DNA of 43,902 bases, from assembly GCA_016840025.1 (NCBI GenBank), contig JAEOTF010000080.1:1-43902 (forward strand), in the 5' to 3' direction. The notes under the pieces were generated by a model. It searched no databases. It saw nothing but the letters and a program-made list of their open reading frames with translations, and was not told the DNA's origin. Source of the DNA: Candidatus Hodarchaeota archaeon. Lineage in GTDB: Archaea; Asgardarchaeota; Heimdallarchaeia; Hodarchaeales; YT1-039. The position numbers were made by a program, and so were the translations under genes. Shown here one piece after another: positions 18,134 through 26,609 of this stretch. Position 1 is the first letter of the stretch. Every line of letters starts with the position of its first letter.

Positions 18134-18745
18134 TTACTCATTCATAGACATGCTTTTTCTTTTACCCATTCTAAAAGCTATAGGTGTAGTAACCCCTAGT
18201 GAAATGAGTAAAATCAGTCCTACAATGGTAAGGCTACCAAATTCCGCCCCAGCAGGCGTGACAGGATCGTACTTGGCAATGATTAAGCGTCGTTCATATA
18301 TATACGTGCCTGTACCTGAAGCACCACCTTTTTTCCCTTGCACTACAATATCAATAGTGGCTGTGGTTGTACAGTCATAGAAGTCAGAGACAGAAATTGT
18401 AGCCCAACCGCCGTTCTGACTGTCCCTAGTATAGAAGTTTTCTTGAAATACCCCATTAACTAATAACCTAGTGGTAAAAGCGTCCCCATCGGTTTTTAGA
18501 ATACATATAGAATATGTTATTTGTAAGACACTTTGTGTGTCGCAACTAATTGAAATTGTCATCCCAGCAAGGTCGGTCATAGTAGTACTGTTGATTAGCA
18601 CCGAATTTGTTCTAGTCTGTTCTTCTACCTGTGTAAGGGCATAATCTCCTGTAGGAGTCCATCCATCAGTCATTACTGGGTTTAAAACCCAAAAAACAGA
18701 GATTAAAGACACGAAAGTTATCAACAAGGTTTTATTACTCTTCAT
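18134..18745 (-). CDS. secreted surface protein with C-terminal anchor
   Basis: 203 residues: a signal peptide (about 1-26), a beta-rich extracellular domain (LVNGVFQENFYTRDSQNGGW, TIDIVVQGKKGGASGTGTYI), then PAGAEFGSLTIVGLILLISL and a tail rich in K and R. The middle resembles small sheet domains that follow TNF/C1q-type or carbohydrate-binding folds (GTYIYERRLIIAKY near the end), but I cannot name the family. GAGGTGG lies about 8 nt before the ATG and is a strong Shine-Dalgarno sequence. It belongs to the same local cluster of exported proteins as the genes at 16512 and 17500. Confidence 0.7.
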   Translation of the reverse strand: MKSNKTLLITFVSLISVFWVLNPVMTDGWTPTGDYALTQVEEQTRTNSVLINSTTMTDLAGMTISISCDTQSVLQITYSICILKTDGDAFTTRLLVNGVFQENFYTRDSQNGGWATISVSDFYDCTTTATIDIVVQGKKGGASGTGTYIYERRLIIAKYDPVTPAGAEFGSLTIVGLILLISLGVTTPIAFRMGKRKSMSMNE

Positions 18746-18915
18746 TTTTTTCCACCTCTTAATTGGTAAGGGTTTAAATATTCTATATTGGTACGGATAA
18801 ACGTTCTCTTTTGAGCTTCTCTACTCCGCTATATGAAGTTGAAAGGAGATATTCACAGAAATGACATAATCTATTATTCTACAGTCGAATGTTTTTCCTT
18901 TGGTTCTTCTAATCT

Positions 18916-18961
18916 AACCTGGAATTGGAGCCTTAGTTAACCTGGTATTGGAGCTTTCACC
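18916..18961. repeat. 23-bp tandem duplication at the 3' end of the GTPase gene
   Basis: Two 23-bp units (18916-18938 and 18939-18961) differ at a few bases. On the minus strand both end in codons for KAPIPG plus a stop, so the last six codons of the GTPase and its stop are duplicated just behind the functional end, in a different frame relative to the gene. Confidence 0.7.
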
Positions 18962-19494
18962 TGGAGCACATAGCCTTTTAAGCCTGAATTTGATGAAATT
19001 TGGCTTTTTTTAGTTACCATTGCTGCCCATTCAAATGGAGCAACAACGTTATAATTTTCCATGCTAGATGTCTCGAGATATATGTCTATTTTCTTTTGAA
19101 TCATGAACTCGCGGATCAGTTGCTGGTCTATTACTGATTTTTTATCTCTTTTCGTTCCTACTAATGCTATAGGCATTTGTGGAAGCTTTTCAAGAACGTT
19201 AAACCAATGTTTCAGATTTTTAAAAGTAACAAAACGGGAACGATCAAAACATACCAATGCTGCGCTCGCTCCTCCTAAAAGTGGAGATTTAGTGTCAAGA
19301 AATGTTCTAAAGTGTTTTTGACCGCCGAAATCAAAAACTACAAGATCTTGCCCTGCACGAAGGTTTTTAATCCTATGAGTATCAAAAAAGACCGTCATTC
19401 TTCCGTCATGATTATGTTGGTTTCCCGCAGCCTTTACTGCGAGTGTTGTTTTTCCAATCCCGCCATCTCCGAGTAATAGCACTTTTATGACCAT
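18937..19494 (-). CDS. small GTPase, Ras-superfamily-like
   Basis: 185 residues. G1 GDGGIGKT (9-16), G3 FDFGGQKHF, G4 TKRD within VGTKRDKK, and G5 ETSS are all present. The segment for switch I (HDGRMTVFFDTH) is short and lacks an obvious P-T-x-G threonine pattern, although a threonine is there. The FGGQ form of G3 is shared with Arf, SRPRB and Rag-type GTPases and with many Asgard GTPases. There is no lipidation cysteine at the C-terminus (KAPIPG). ATG start at 19494. It is monocistronic as far as visible. Cellular role unknown. Confidence 0.88.
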   Translation of the reverse strand: MVIKVLLLGDGGIGKTTLAVKAAGNQHNHDGRMTVFFDTHRIKNLRAGQDLVVFDFGGQKHFRTFLDTKSPLLGGASAALVCFDRSRFVTFKNLKHWFNVLEKLPQMPIALVGTKRDKKSVIDQQLIREFMIQKKIDIYLETSSMENYNVVAPFEWAAMVTKKSQISSNSGLKGYVLQVKAPIPG

Positions 19495-20050
19495 ACTATG
19501 ATCTCCATTATGAATGTCACCCCCTAGCTATTTAATTGCCTAAAATCACCGGCTAACTTGCATTGTCAATATGTTCTGTGCAACTTTTGATTGAAATAAA
19601 ATGGAATCTAATGCACTTTTGAGTGCAGAAATGGTTGTTAAAGCTTATTCTTTAGCATTCTTTAGGGCTTATTCTTCCTTTAAATCCAGTATTTTCCATT
19701 ATTAGACGACAAAACTCTCTTATTTAGTTTATGCCCATAAAATATTCAAATGGGGAGGTATATGAAGGAGTGTGCGTCTATTTATTTTGTAGAAGTTCTC
19801 ATTATGTGATAGTAGGCACCTTAACATGTTAACTCTTGGAATGTGGTTCTTAATAGTTGTAATGGCGATAAAGGTTATAATAGAGCTGTTTTCACCATCT
19901 GATCCTCATTCGGGACAGAAGAATGCAGTGAGAAACGGCGATTTTCTCATAAGTTCTACTTAGAGTGTTGGATACCAATTTTGAAGAGCCAGTCTCATTT
20001 TTAGTTCTTTCAGATACTACATTTATAATTAGTCGTTATTTTCAAGTTAA
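19495..20050 (+). other. intergenic region with two possible tiny membrane or leader ORFs
   Basis: 556 bp between the GTPase and helicase genes. On the plus strand GGGGAGGT precedes a 15-codon frame near 19761 that runs into an ATGTGA. A further frame at 19826-19963 encodes 45 residues starting MLTLGMWFLIVVMAIKV with one hydrophobic helix and a hydrophilic tail. Neither has enough evidence to call a gene firmly. TTAGCATTCTTTAGGG and neighbouring bases are locally repetitive. Nothing else is recognised. Confidence 0.3.
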
Positions 20051-22075
20051 TTAATCTAACAACCGCACTTGACCAAAAATTTCAGCCCAGCTGTAAATAA
20101 GGTTCACAAGGGGATTCTGATGCAGGACACTAAAGTGGCCAAGAATAACTAGACGATGTCGTGCTCGACTCAGGGCTACATTAAAGATATTCGGCGCAAA
20201 ATCGTTCTCAGGTAACTTCTCTTCTATCTCCAAACTAAACTCAAAATCCCTCTCAACGTCCTTGAACAGGCGTAAACGTAGCGAAGGATTAGCACTCTTG
20301 TTATCTTCTTCATTAAAGGGCTCTAAATATTCACTCCAGTGGTTATATACTTCTTTAAGATGAGCCGTATAGTTGGGGTACCTTAGTATTTCTATTGATG
20401 CCGCCTCTCTTTTTAATCTTTGAAAGATTAACTCAAGATACTGTTTTAAATGAAGCACCCATTTTTTAGAGGGATTAAGAAACGGAGAAGGTGTTGTTGC
20501 CGCGAGTGAGAAAATAACATAATCATAGGTTCGTCCTTGTGCTACATGCACTGTTCCTACATCCAGCTGAATTGAAGGAGAAGGTGAACGAAGGACATGA
20601 CGTAGATACGCTGCGTGTGAGTAGAAGGGGGTAATGATGCCGACTTTCATGGAACAGGAAGGATCTTTGGCAGCCAATTGATCAATGAGATCTTGACAAA
20701 TCTCCGCTTCCAGATAGTTGACTCGTTTATATTCTTGTGGTTCATAAGAAGAAGTATCAATGAATTCAATAATAGGGTAATCAAAGAGGCGAGGAATATA
20801 GTGTCCTGTATGAATTTGTCCATCGTAGAACAAGCCGGAGATTAGCATGAAGGTTTCGGGACGCCCACGGTATTGTTTATCTAGGAATTCTATATCTTGT
20901 CGTTGGACTTTGTCATAGACTGTATAAGTGAGTGGGTTAACTTTAGGATTGTCTTTATCTTCTAAAAGCGGCGATATGACAACAGGAGGAAGTTGAATAG
21001 GGTCACCAACAACTATTATCTCTTCTGCTAATGAGACAACGCCTGCCAGAATAGGCAAAGGCATTTGACTTCCTTCATCTACAATAGCAAGTTGAAAAGG
21101 AGGACTGTTTTCCCTAATAAACCGTCTTGGCGCTGCCATCGAGGTACAAATAATAAATATGATTTGCTCTAACATTTGACGTTGGATAGCTTGTTTATGA
21201 CGCTGCCAATTAGTAGAAGAATTCTCTTTTTTTGTTCTGTGAATAGTTCGTAACACTCGCTCACTAATGTAGTTAAGATCATATTTTTCTCGGAGATGTT
21301 TAGACATCCCACGAATATTGATGGTAATAAAAGGGATGTTTAGCTCATCGAGTTTCTCGACCAGATTGACACATGCTTTATGTGTAAAAGCGGTCAACAA
21401 TACTTTGGGAAGACCAATATTCTTTGAATGAGGCGGTATTCCTTGGTTATAATTTCGTCCGTATCGGTTAAATAATTCAAAACATAATTCGGCTATTGTT
21501 GTGGTTTTCCCAGTTCCCGGTGGTCCCTGAATTACATTCAAAACTTCTGTGGTAATATCTCCTTCCACCAATAACTCTTTAGCGACTGGAGCGTCAATTT
21601 TCAGCAAAATTTTCATTACACTTTCTCGCATGAGATTATAAGGCACACTTGAGAAAGGTAAGAGCCATTGCTCCCGTCCTTGAGCTATTATTTTCTCTAT
21701 TTCTCGTTTTTCTACCTGTAACAAACAAAATTTTTCTTCAGAGCCCTGTTCTATGCCTAAAATTTTACCTTCAATTAATCTTGTAGTCTGTTGTTTGTTA
21801 CCTAAACTTACTTTTTTTCCATTCTTTATCCAGCCGGGTATTCTGTTCGCAATTCTCAGTAATACTAAATACCCCCTACCTCTTCGTTTCACCGAGGTAA
21901 GGATGGCAGGAATGGCTTCATGCCAACTTTGTTTGAGGCTTGCGAGTTGTTCATGGTTAATGGCGTCAAACCATTCTTGTAAATTAGGGTTATCGAAGAA
22001 TTTCACTTCGAACAGTCCAGTTTGTTTTATGTCGTCCCGCAGCGGATATTTTGTATTGAAATTAATAGACGCCAT
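20051..22075 (-). CDS. superfamily 1 helicase, Upf1/Dna2/SMUBP-like
   Basis: 674 residues. Motif I GPPGTGKTTT (about 186), motif II VDEGSQMP (about 330), motif III VGDPIQLPPV (about 358), motif IV-type QYRGRP, motif V VGTVHVAQGRTYDYVIFS (about 508) and motif VI NVALSRARHRLVILG (about 637) are all present. The DEGSQ and ALSRAR forms place it in the Upf1-like SF1B group, which unwinds RNA or DNA 5' to 3' using ATP. The N-terminal ~170 residues form a beta-rich domain like the 1B/OB-type domain of this group. No nuclease motif is visible. The methyltransferase gene upstream points the same way with a 171-bp gap, so the two may form a unit, possibly for genome defence; that is inference. Confidence 0.88.
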   Translation of the reverse strand: MASINFNTKYPLRDDIKQTGLFEVKFFDNPNLQEWFDAINHEQLASLKQSWHEAIPAILTSVKRRGRGYLVLLRIANRIPGWIKNGKKVSLGNKQQTTRLIEGKILGIEQGSEEKFCLLQVEKREIEKIIAQGREQWLLPFSSVPYNLMRESVMKILLKIDAPVAKELLVEGDITTEVLNVIQGPPGTGKTTTIAELCFELFNRYGRNYNQGIPPHSKNIGLPKVLLTAFTHKACVNLVEKLDELNIPFITINIRGMSKHLREKYDLNYISERVLRTIHRTKKENSSTNWQRHKQAIQRQMLEQIIFIICTSMAAPRRFIRENSPPFQLAIVDEGSQMPLPILAGVVSLAEEIIVVGDPIQLPPVVISPLLEDKDNPKVNPLTYTVYDKVQRQDIEFLDKQYRGRPETFMLISGLFYDGQIHTGHYIPRLFDYPIIEFIDTSSYEPQEYKRVNYLEAEICQDLIDQLAAKDPSCSMKVGIITPFYSHAAYLRHVLRSPSPSIQLDVGTVHVAQGRTYDYVIFSLAATTPSPFLNPSKKWVLHLKQYLELIFQRLKREAASIEILRYPNYTAHLKEVYNHWSEYLEPFNEEDNKSANPSLRLRLFKDVERDFEFSLEIEEKLPENDFAPNIFNVALSRARHRLVILGHFSVLHQNPLVNLIYSWAEIFGQVRLLD

Positions 22076-22246
22076 TTCAAGTAACTGTGTTTAGAGAAGT
22101 TTTTTAATCCCAACACTTCAAAAGAGAAGAATTCTTTGGACTAATTTCGGACTAAATTCTTAACGCCTTTTAGATCGTGAAAAAACCAGCTTTAACCAAA
22201 ATTATCCGATTTTCTCTATTTATCCATTACTTTTAGAGTTCTATCA

Positions 22247-24172
22247 CTATAAAATCTTAGCAACTAGACTATTAACTTGATTTAAGAAAGTTTTAATCTG
22301 ACGATGTTGGAAGAAAGCTTCTATTTCTCTCTTAAAATTATCTTTGATCTTATCGGGAAGTGTAAATGGATTAATAATTGGTAAATCTCCTAATTCCCCT
22401 GGTTCAACTTTCAAAGTATTTCCTCCATAGGTTCGACTCACAGAATGAAGGTAAGAACGTGAGAATTCGCTGTTCAATAGTGCCCAGAGGATTTCAACAT
22501 TTTTTGTTTTAATTATCTCGTGATTCGGGTAAATTATCAAAAACATATTGACAGGACGTACTCTAGCTCGATTTAAAATGAATCGTGGGTTCCCTCGCGT
22601 CAATAAAGTAAAAAATATGGGTGGAATTTTTCGTTGTTCCATTAAATACCATTTTTTTCGCGTTCGAACCAAGCTACGCTTATGGTAATCCTCGTCCTCT
22701 CCTCCAGAGATGTACTCTTGAAGATTTTGAGGGAGTTTTTCTTCATTCCCATCTAAATAGAGCAACCACACCCGTTTTCCTTGAGCGGAGAGCGATTGCC
22801 ACTTGGCTTCACCAAGAATGATGTCTTGAATCTCCCTGTTTCGGTGAATAGTTCGAACAACAAACGACTCAAGTGAATGCTTCTTGACCTTCTCTGTTGC
22901 TATTACAAAGAAATCGTTTGCACCTGTAGCAATGCCCCGCATCACTCTTGCTACGGTTTTTAACGGGATGACCACTCCACGATTCTGCCAAATTTGGAGT
23001 TTAGGATCTGGAATAGTAAACCACTTGGATAATTTCAACATATCGTCTTGATTTTCTATGTTCAAGGATCCAAAGCTTAATTTCTGATCGGAAGGAAGTT
23101 CGGTAGTTAATGATTCTAGTAACACTTTAGCAGACGGTAGATTTTCAAGGGTTATGTGATTAACTTTATTTCTAGATGTAATCTCCTTTTTAAAGAATAA
23201 AATCGACGCGCCTACATCAACATTAGGAAAAGCACTCATTTGAGGAGAGAAATTGATAATTGCGTTTATGGTAGTGTGTTGACAGAGGATTTGTCGGGCT
23301 ATTTTTCCATAACGCGCGTCTAGAACTTCCATCGGAAGAATAACTGCTGCCCTCGCTCCATCGGGCATTTCTGCGATGATTTTGAGTAAGAAATAGAAGG
23401 CCATAGAGGCTAAACGAGAAACATTTACATGAAATTGTGCTCGGAAAAAGGCTTGAAGTTCATCCTTAATTGAGGGAGCGATATGATGATGTCTGGTATA
23501 CGGTGGATTGCAGATTACAGCGTCCATTTCTGAAGATAATGGTTTTTTGAGGAAGTTCTGAACGACCAGGGTCGGAAAAATGGGTGGTTTATCCCAACGT
23601 GTCGAGAAAGCTGCCCGCGTAAGGTTTAGTAGTAAAGGGCTTACATCAATGCCACATAGTTGAGGATTATTTTCTAATTTACTTAAAGACAGATAATCTG
23701 CTGATTTTAGGAGAAAATTGCCTGTCCCACATCCTACATCGGTTAGAAGACGTGGGGAATCTTGAAGAAGCCATGAAACCATCCAATTGGCAATAAGTTC
23801 ACCTGTTCTAAATTGACCGATCTGACGTCGGTACGGCTGGGGTAATAATGTATCATGGAGTTTCCCCCAAAAGTTAAACTCGTCAGAACTACATGCTATC
23901 TGATAGATAGAGTTAGTAAGTTCTTCAGGCACTTTTATGTTTAAAAAATCCAGCGGAGTGGTGAAAAACCTGTCTTTTGTGTCATAAATTTGTCGAATGA
24001 TTGTGTTAAGGACTGTTTGTCGTAAAATCATCTGTTGGTCTTCTTTCTTTAATGGATTCCATCCATGAAGATTACACCAAGCTGCCAAAGTTTCATCAGG
24101 CGGTGAGGGTAGGGGTAACCATTTAGCGGTGCTTTTATCAATTTGCTTAACCAACGCCTTATATGAAGCCAT
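22247..24172 (-). CDS. N6-adenine DNA methyltransferase with TaqI/Eco57I-like target-recognition domain
   Basis: 641 residues. N-terminal GQFRTGELIANWM (about 119) is motif X, VGCGTGNFLLKSADYL (about 146) is SAM-binding motif I, and CNPPYTRHH (about 219) is the N-P-P-Y catalytic motif of gamma-type N6-adenine methyltransferases. The C-terminal half (about 380-641) has RVMRGIATGANDFFVI and RTYGGNTLKVEPGELGDLPI, typical of the TaqI-C/Eco57I-type specificity domain. It should methylate adenine at a specific double-stranded DNA site. The N-terminal ~110 residues carry no PD-(D/E)xK motif that I can see, so this is methyltransferase only, not a type IIG fusion. Together with the helicase downstream it may belong to an incomplete or novel modification system. 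Confidence 0.88.
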   Translation of the reverse strand: MASYKALVKQIDKSTAKWLPLPSPPDETLAAWCNLHGWNPLKKEDQQMILRQTVLNTIIRQIYDTKDRFFTTPLDFLNIKVPEELTNSIYQIACSSDEFNFWGKLHDTLLPQPYRRQIGQFRTGELIANWMVSWLLQDSPRLLTDVGCGTGNFLLKSADYLSLSKLENNPQLCGIDVSPLLLNLTRAAFSTRWDKPPIFPTLVVQNFLKKPLSSEMDAVICNPPYTRHHHIAPSIKDELQAFFRAQFHVNVSRLASMAFYFLLKIIAEMPDGARAAVILPMEVLDARYGKIARQILCQHTTINAIINFSPQMSAFPNVDVGASILFFKKEITSRNKVNHITLENLPSAKVLLESLTTELPSDQKLSFGSLNIENQDDMLKLSKWFTIPDPKLQIWQNRGVVIPLKTVARVMRGIATGANDFFVIATEKVKKHSLESFVVRTIHRNREIQDIILGEAKWQSLSAQGKRVWLLYLDGNEEKLPQNLQEYISGGEDEDYHKRSLVRTRKKWYLMEQRKIPPIFFTLLTRGNPRFILNRARVRPVNMFLIIYPNHEIIKTKNVEILWALLNSEFSRSYLHSVSRTYGGNTLKVEPGELGDLPIINPFTLPDKIKDNFKREIEAFFQHRQIKTFLNQVNSLVAKIL

Positions 24173-24277
24173 AGATACCCCATCTTATGCTCTGAAGCCG
24201 TTAAATAGTCCTAAAGAGTTTTTTACATTTAAAGAGAGAATTTCGCTAAAACTGTGATTTTTGAGTTGCCGAATCTT

Positions 24278-24604
24278 CTAGTGTCTACATGCGGTACAAA
24301 TCCCGATTCTCAGCTCATCGCCAAATAACTTTCTTCCACATCTTATACATTTCGCTTTTTCAAGGCAAAGGTGACAGATTCCTCGTGATCGATCTTGGGA
24401 ATCAAGGACACGCTTACATCCCGCGCATAATCCATGAGTAAGACAAGCTGAACAGATTCCACGGTGTTTTTCAGCGGGTGCCAATAATCTATCACATGAA
24501 ACACATTTTGGCATATCGGATGCCCATCCAAGAATTGCTGAACTGTTTACTACTATAATCGGGGATTTTTTCTGATTCTGAAAAAAATTTCGCTTATCAT
24601 GCAT
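24278..24604 (-). CDS. small protein with three tandem CxxC zinc modules
   Basis: 108 residues. From residue ~33 three repeats of about 30 residues follow one another: CVSC...GICSAC, CAGC...GICHLC and CIRC...GICTAC. Each carries two CxxC pairs, separated by 15-16 residues containing a conserved R-G-I-C (or R-I-G-I-C). This is a zinc-ribbon or treble-clef-like pattern, probably binding one zinc per repeat. The first ~30 residues are not cysteine-rich; an internal ATG (24514) would start directly at MPKCVSC. It may bind nucleic acid or act as an adaptor. It is divergent from another tiny Cys-rich gene at 24714. Confidence 0.75.
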   Translation of the reverse strand: MHDKRNFFQNQKKSPIIVVNSSAILGWASDMPKCVSCDRLLAPAEKHRGICSACLTHGLCAGCKRVLDSQDRSRGICHLCLEKAKCIRCGRKLFGDELRIGICTACRH

Positions 24605-24670
24605 GAATGCAGCAAACTGTTAAAGTTATGAATTTAAAGATTAAACTACCTAACATATTAAAAACGGGCT

Positions 24671-24682
24671 ATAACCGGTTAT
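24671..24682. promoter_or_regulatory. 12-bp perfect palindrome between divergent zinc-protein genes
   Basis: ATAACCGGTTAT is a perfect 12-bp palindrome lying in the 109-bp gap between the divergent genes at 24604 and 24714. Its placement fits an operator shared by both genes, or a protein-binding site within the promoter of the 24714 gene. Palindromes of this size can occur by chance. Confidence 0.4.
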
Positions 24683-24713
24683 TTTATCTTATCGGAAAAA
24701 GGATTTGAACAAT

Positions 24714-24839
24714 ATGTCTCGTATCAACCCAGAAAAGGACTACTATAAAAGTTGCACTCGTTGCCATGCCAATACAGGTAAACGTGTTTGTGACCATGAT
24801 TGTGATTGTAAATGCCACTCTCTTGGTCTCCCTGAATAG
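24714..24839 (+). CDS. 41-residue Cys/His-rich protein
   Basis: A short gene encoding 41 residues: MSRINPEKDYYKS, then CTRCHANTGKRVCDHDCDC and KCHSLGLPE. Six cysteines and three histidines are arranged as C-x2-C-H ... C-D-H-D-C-D-C-K-C-H, enough for one or two zinc ions in a knuckle-like fold. The codon pattern is normal and the cysteines are evenly placed, which random AT-rich sequence would not give. There is no strong Shine-Dalgarno sequence (GGATTTGAACA before the ATG). It could be a metal-binding regulator or an rRNA/ribosome-associated zinc protein; I do not recognise a family. Confidence 0.6.
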   Translation: MSRINPEKDYYKSCTRCHANTGKRVCDHDCDCKCHSLGLPE

Positions 24840-25460
24840 TATGTAAGGACAATGCACATATTTAGTACTTGATCGCAGTCATATGCAGTATTTTTTCATT
24901 AAAAGTCAGAAAAGAGAGAAAATTAGACGGACCCTATTTAGAATAGAACATAGAAATACGGAATTTCACATAACTTACTAAAATTTTATATTATTTCTCT
25001 AATGTAGTTCCATATTTCGGAAGACTACCTTTTTCTAGATGAGTAATAAACGAGAAAGTCGCTTTTGACTAAAAATTAGATGAGATATCCGTTTTTATCA
25101 TAGGAAATTCAAATAAATTACTTTAATGCTGCTGATTATGGAAATTGTATTAATTAATGCTGGAAGAAGAAGCATAAAAGTTAATCGCAGTAATTTTGAT
25201 GGAATGTTCTCCTTTAATATCAATAAATGCGTCAAAATCAGTTTTAAGAAAAGGACTAGGGTGCTAGCTATTTTTTATGCCTTTTCATTATATTCCTCCC
25301 CACTTATTGAATTATTATACTTGTATTAGAGAGAAGATTATCACTTGATTTTTCGATATTACTAAGTATCGATAACTAATATAATAGAAGTTGAGAGTAT
25401 TTCGAATATGTTACCACATTTTTGGAAACTGTCTTTTTTTTATGAGGGAACGAATGAAGA
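24840..25460. other. AT-rich intergenic region before the m4C-type methyltransferase
   Basis: 621 bp without a supported gene. An open frame of 67 codons (25126-25329) has no Shine-Dalgarno sequence and no recognisable pattern, so I leave it out. The stretch is markedly AT-rich and resembles the longer desert behind the methyltransferase gene. ATGAGGGAACG at 25442-25452 supplies a purine-rich ribosome site for the ATG at 25461. Confidence 0.5.
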
Positions 25461-26609
25461 ATGGCTCCTAAGGAAGATAATTCTCTAAAAAGCGATTGTG
25501 GGCAAAATATTGAAAAGAAGCTTGCTCAGAGACCTTGGACTAGAGGAGATTACGCGAAACAGAGTTGGAAAATCTGGTTGCATAGTATTGCTCCTTATGT
25601 TGGTCGAATTACGCCTTCTTTTGCTCATTGGCTTGTAGAAATCTGTTCTAAAAAAGGAGAAAGGGTGCTAGACCCCTTTTGTGGAATTGGAACGATTCCT
25701 TTAGAGGCAGATTTGCTCGGACGAGTTCCAATAGGATCTGATCTTCATCCTTATGCAATTGCTATAGCAAAAGCCAAGTTTTTTAGAAAACCATTGAATT
25801 ACCATCTTAAGTGGTTGAATTCAGTTGAATTAGAAACTGATGGAATAGATTTAGAAACCGTTTCGCCTTATGTTCGAAAATTTTATCATGAATTGACTCT
25901 TAAAGAACTGCTAGCCCTTAGAGATGAGATTTTAAAGACTAAAAACGATTTTTTACTAGGTTGTTTATTGGGAATATCACATGGGCATCGTCCCCAGCAT
26001 TTGTCTATGAAAACAGGGTATATTATTCCTTATGATTCTCGAGAAAGCCGTATTTATAAGCCTGTTGTTCAACGCTTGCTTCAAAAAGTAAAAAGAATGT
26101 ATCTAGATCCCTTTCCATTAGAAACAGCAGGAAAAATTGAGCAATGTGACGCACGGAATCTTAAACAGTTCATAAATCCCTCTTCTATGGATGTAGTAAT
26201 CTCAAGCCCACCTTACGAATCTACTCTGGATTATGTAAATGCGAATAAACTTAGACTTGAGATTCTGGGTTATTCTGACGCTGATCACGCTCAATTATCG
26301 TCTCTCCTAATTCAAAACAAGAAGGCTTATCTTCAAAACATGGAAATGGTTGGTAAAGAAATAGCTCGTGTTCTAACTGATCACGGTTTGTGTATATTTG
26401 TGCTAGGTGACGTGGTGAGCGGAAAAAAACGTTTAAATACTGCTAAAAAGATTAGCGAGCTCTATGAAACGCTGAATTTTGAAACATTGTGCATAGTGAC
26501 AGATGAAATACCTCGTTCTAAGTCCACAATCCCTAAATATGGAGGAACTAGGAGAATAGAAGCGAAAAGAAATAAACGGGATCGTATACTTGTGATGCAA
26601 AATCACTAA
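25461..26609 (+). CDS. site-specific DNA methyltransferase, SPPY type (probably cytosine-N4)
   Basis: 382 residues. SAM-binding motif I is VLDPFCGIGTIPLEADLLG (about 70) with an acidic SDLHPYA after it. Catalytic motif IV is ISSPPYESTLDYVNAN (about 247), followed by the VGKEIARVL and FVLGDVV strands. S-P-P-Y favours cytosine-N4 chemistry over N6-adenine. Motif I precedes motif IV, unlike the beta class. The order also resembles archaeal Trm-G10-like RNA methyltransferases, but those carry DPPYG, so DNA is the likelier substrate. No restriction endonuclease gene is adjacent. The gene is an isolated unit flanked on both sides by AT-rich non-coding DNA, which suggests acquisition by transfer. 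Confidence 0.8.
   Translation: MAPKEDNSLKSDCGQNIEKKLAQRPWTRGDYAKQSWKIWLHSIAPYVGRITPSFAHWLVEICSKKGERVLDPFCGIGTIPLEADLLGRVPIGSDLHPYAIAIAKAKFFRKPLNYHLKWLNSVELETDGIDLETVSPYVRKFYHELTLKELLALRDEILKTKNDFLLGCLLGISHGHRPQHLSMKTGYIIPYDSRESRIYKPVVQRLLQKVKRMYLDPFPLETAGKIEQCDARNLKQFINPSSMDVVISSPPYESTLDYVNANKLRLEILGYSDADHAQLSSLLIQNKKAYLQNMEMVGKEIARVLTDHGLCIFVLGDVVSGKKRLNTAKKISELYETLNFETLCIVTDEIPRSKSTIPKYGGTRRIEAKRNKRDRILVMQNH

Noticed and set aside
20051..24172. Complete DISARM, BREX or type IIG restriction system
   Set aside because: No DUF1998, PLD, BrxL/PglZ or PD-(D/E)xK element is visible beside the helicase and methyltransferase.
25126..25329. 67-codon plus-strand open frame
   Set aside because: No ribosome-binding sequence, no domain pattern, and it lies in AT-rich DNA where frames of this length occur by chance.
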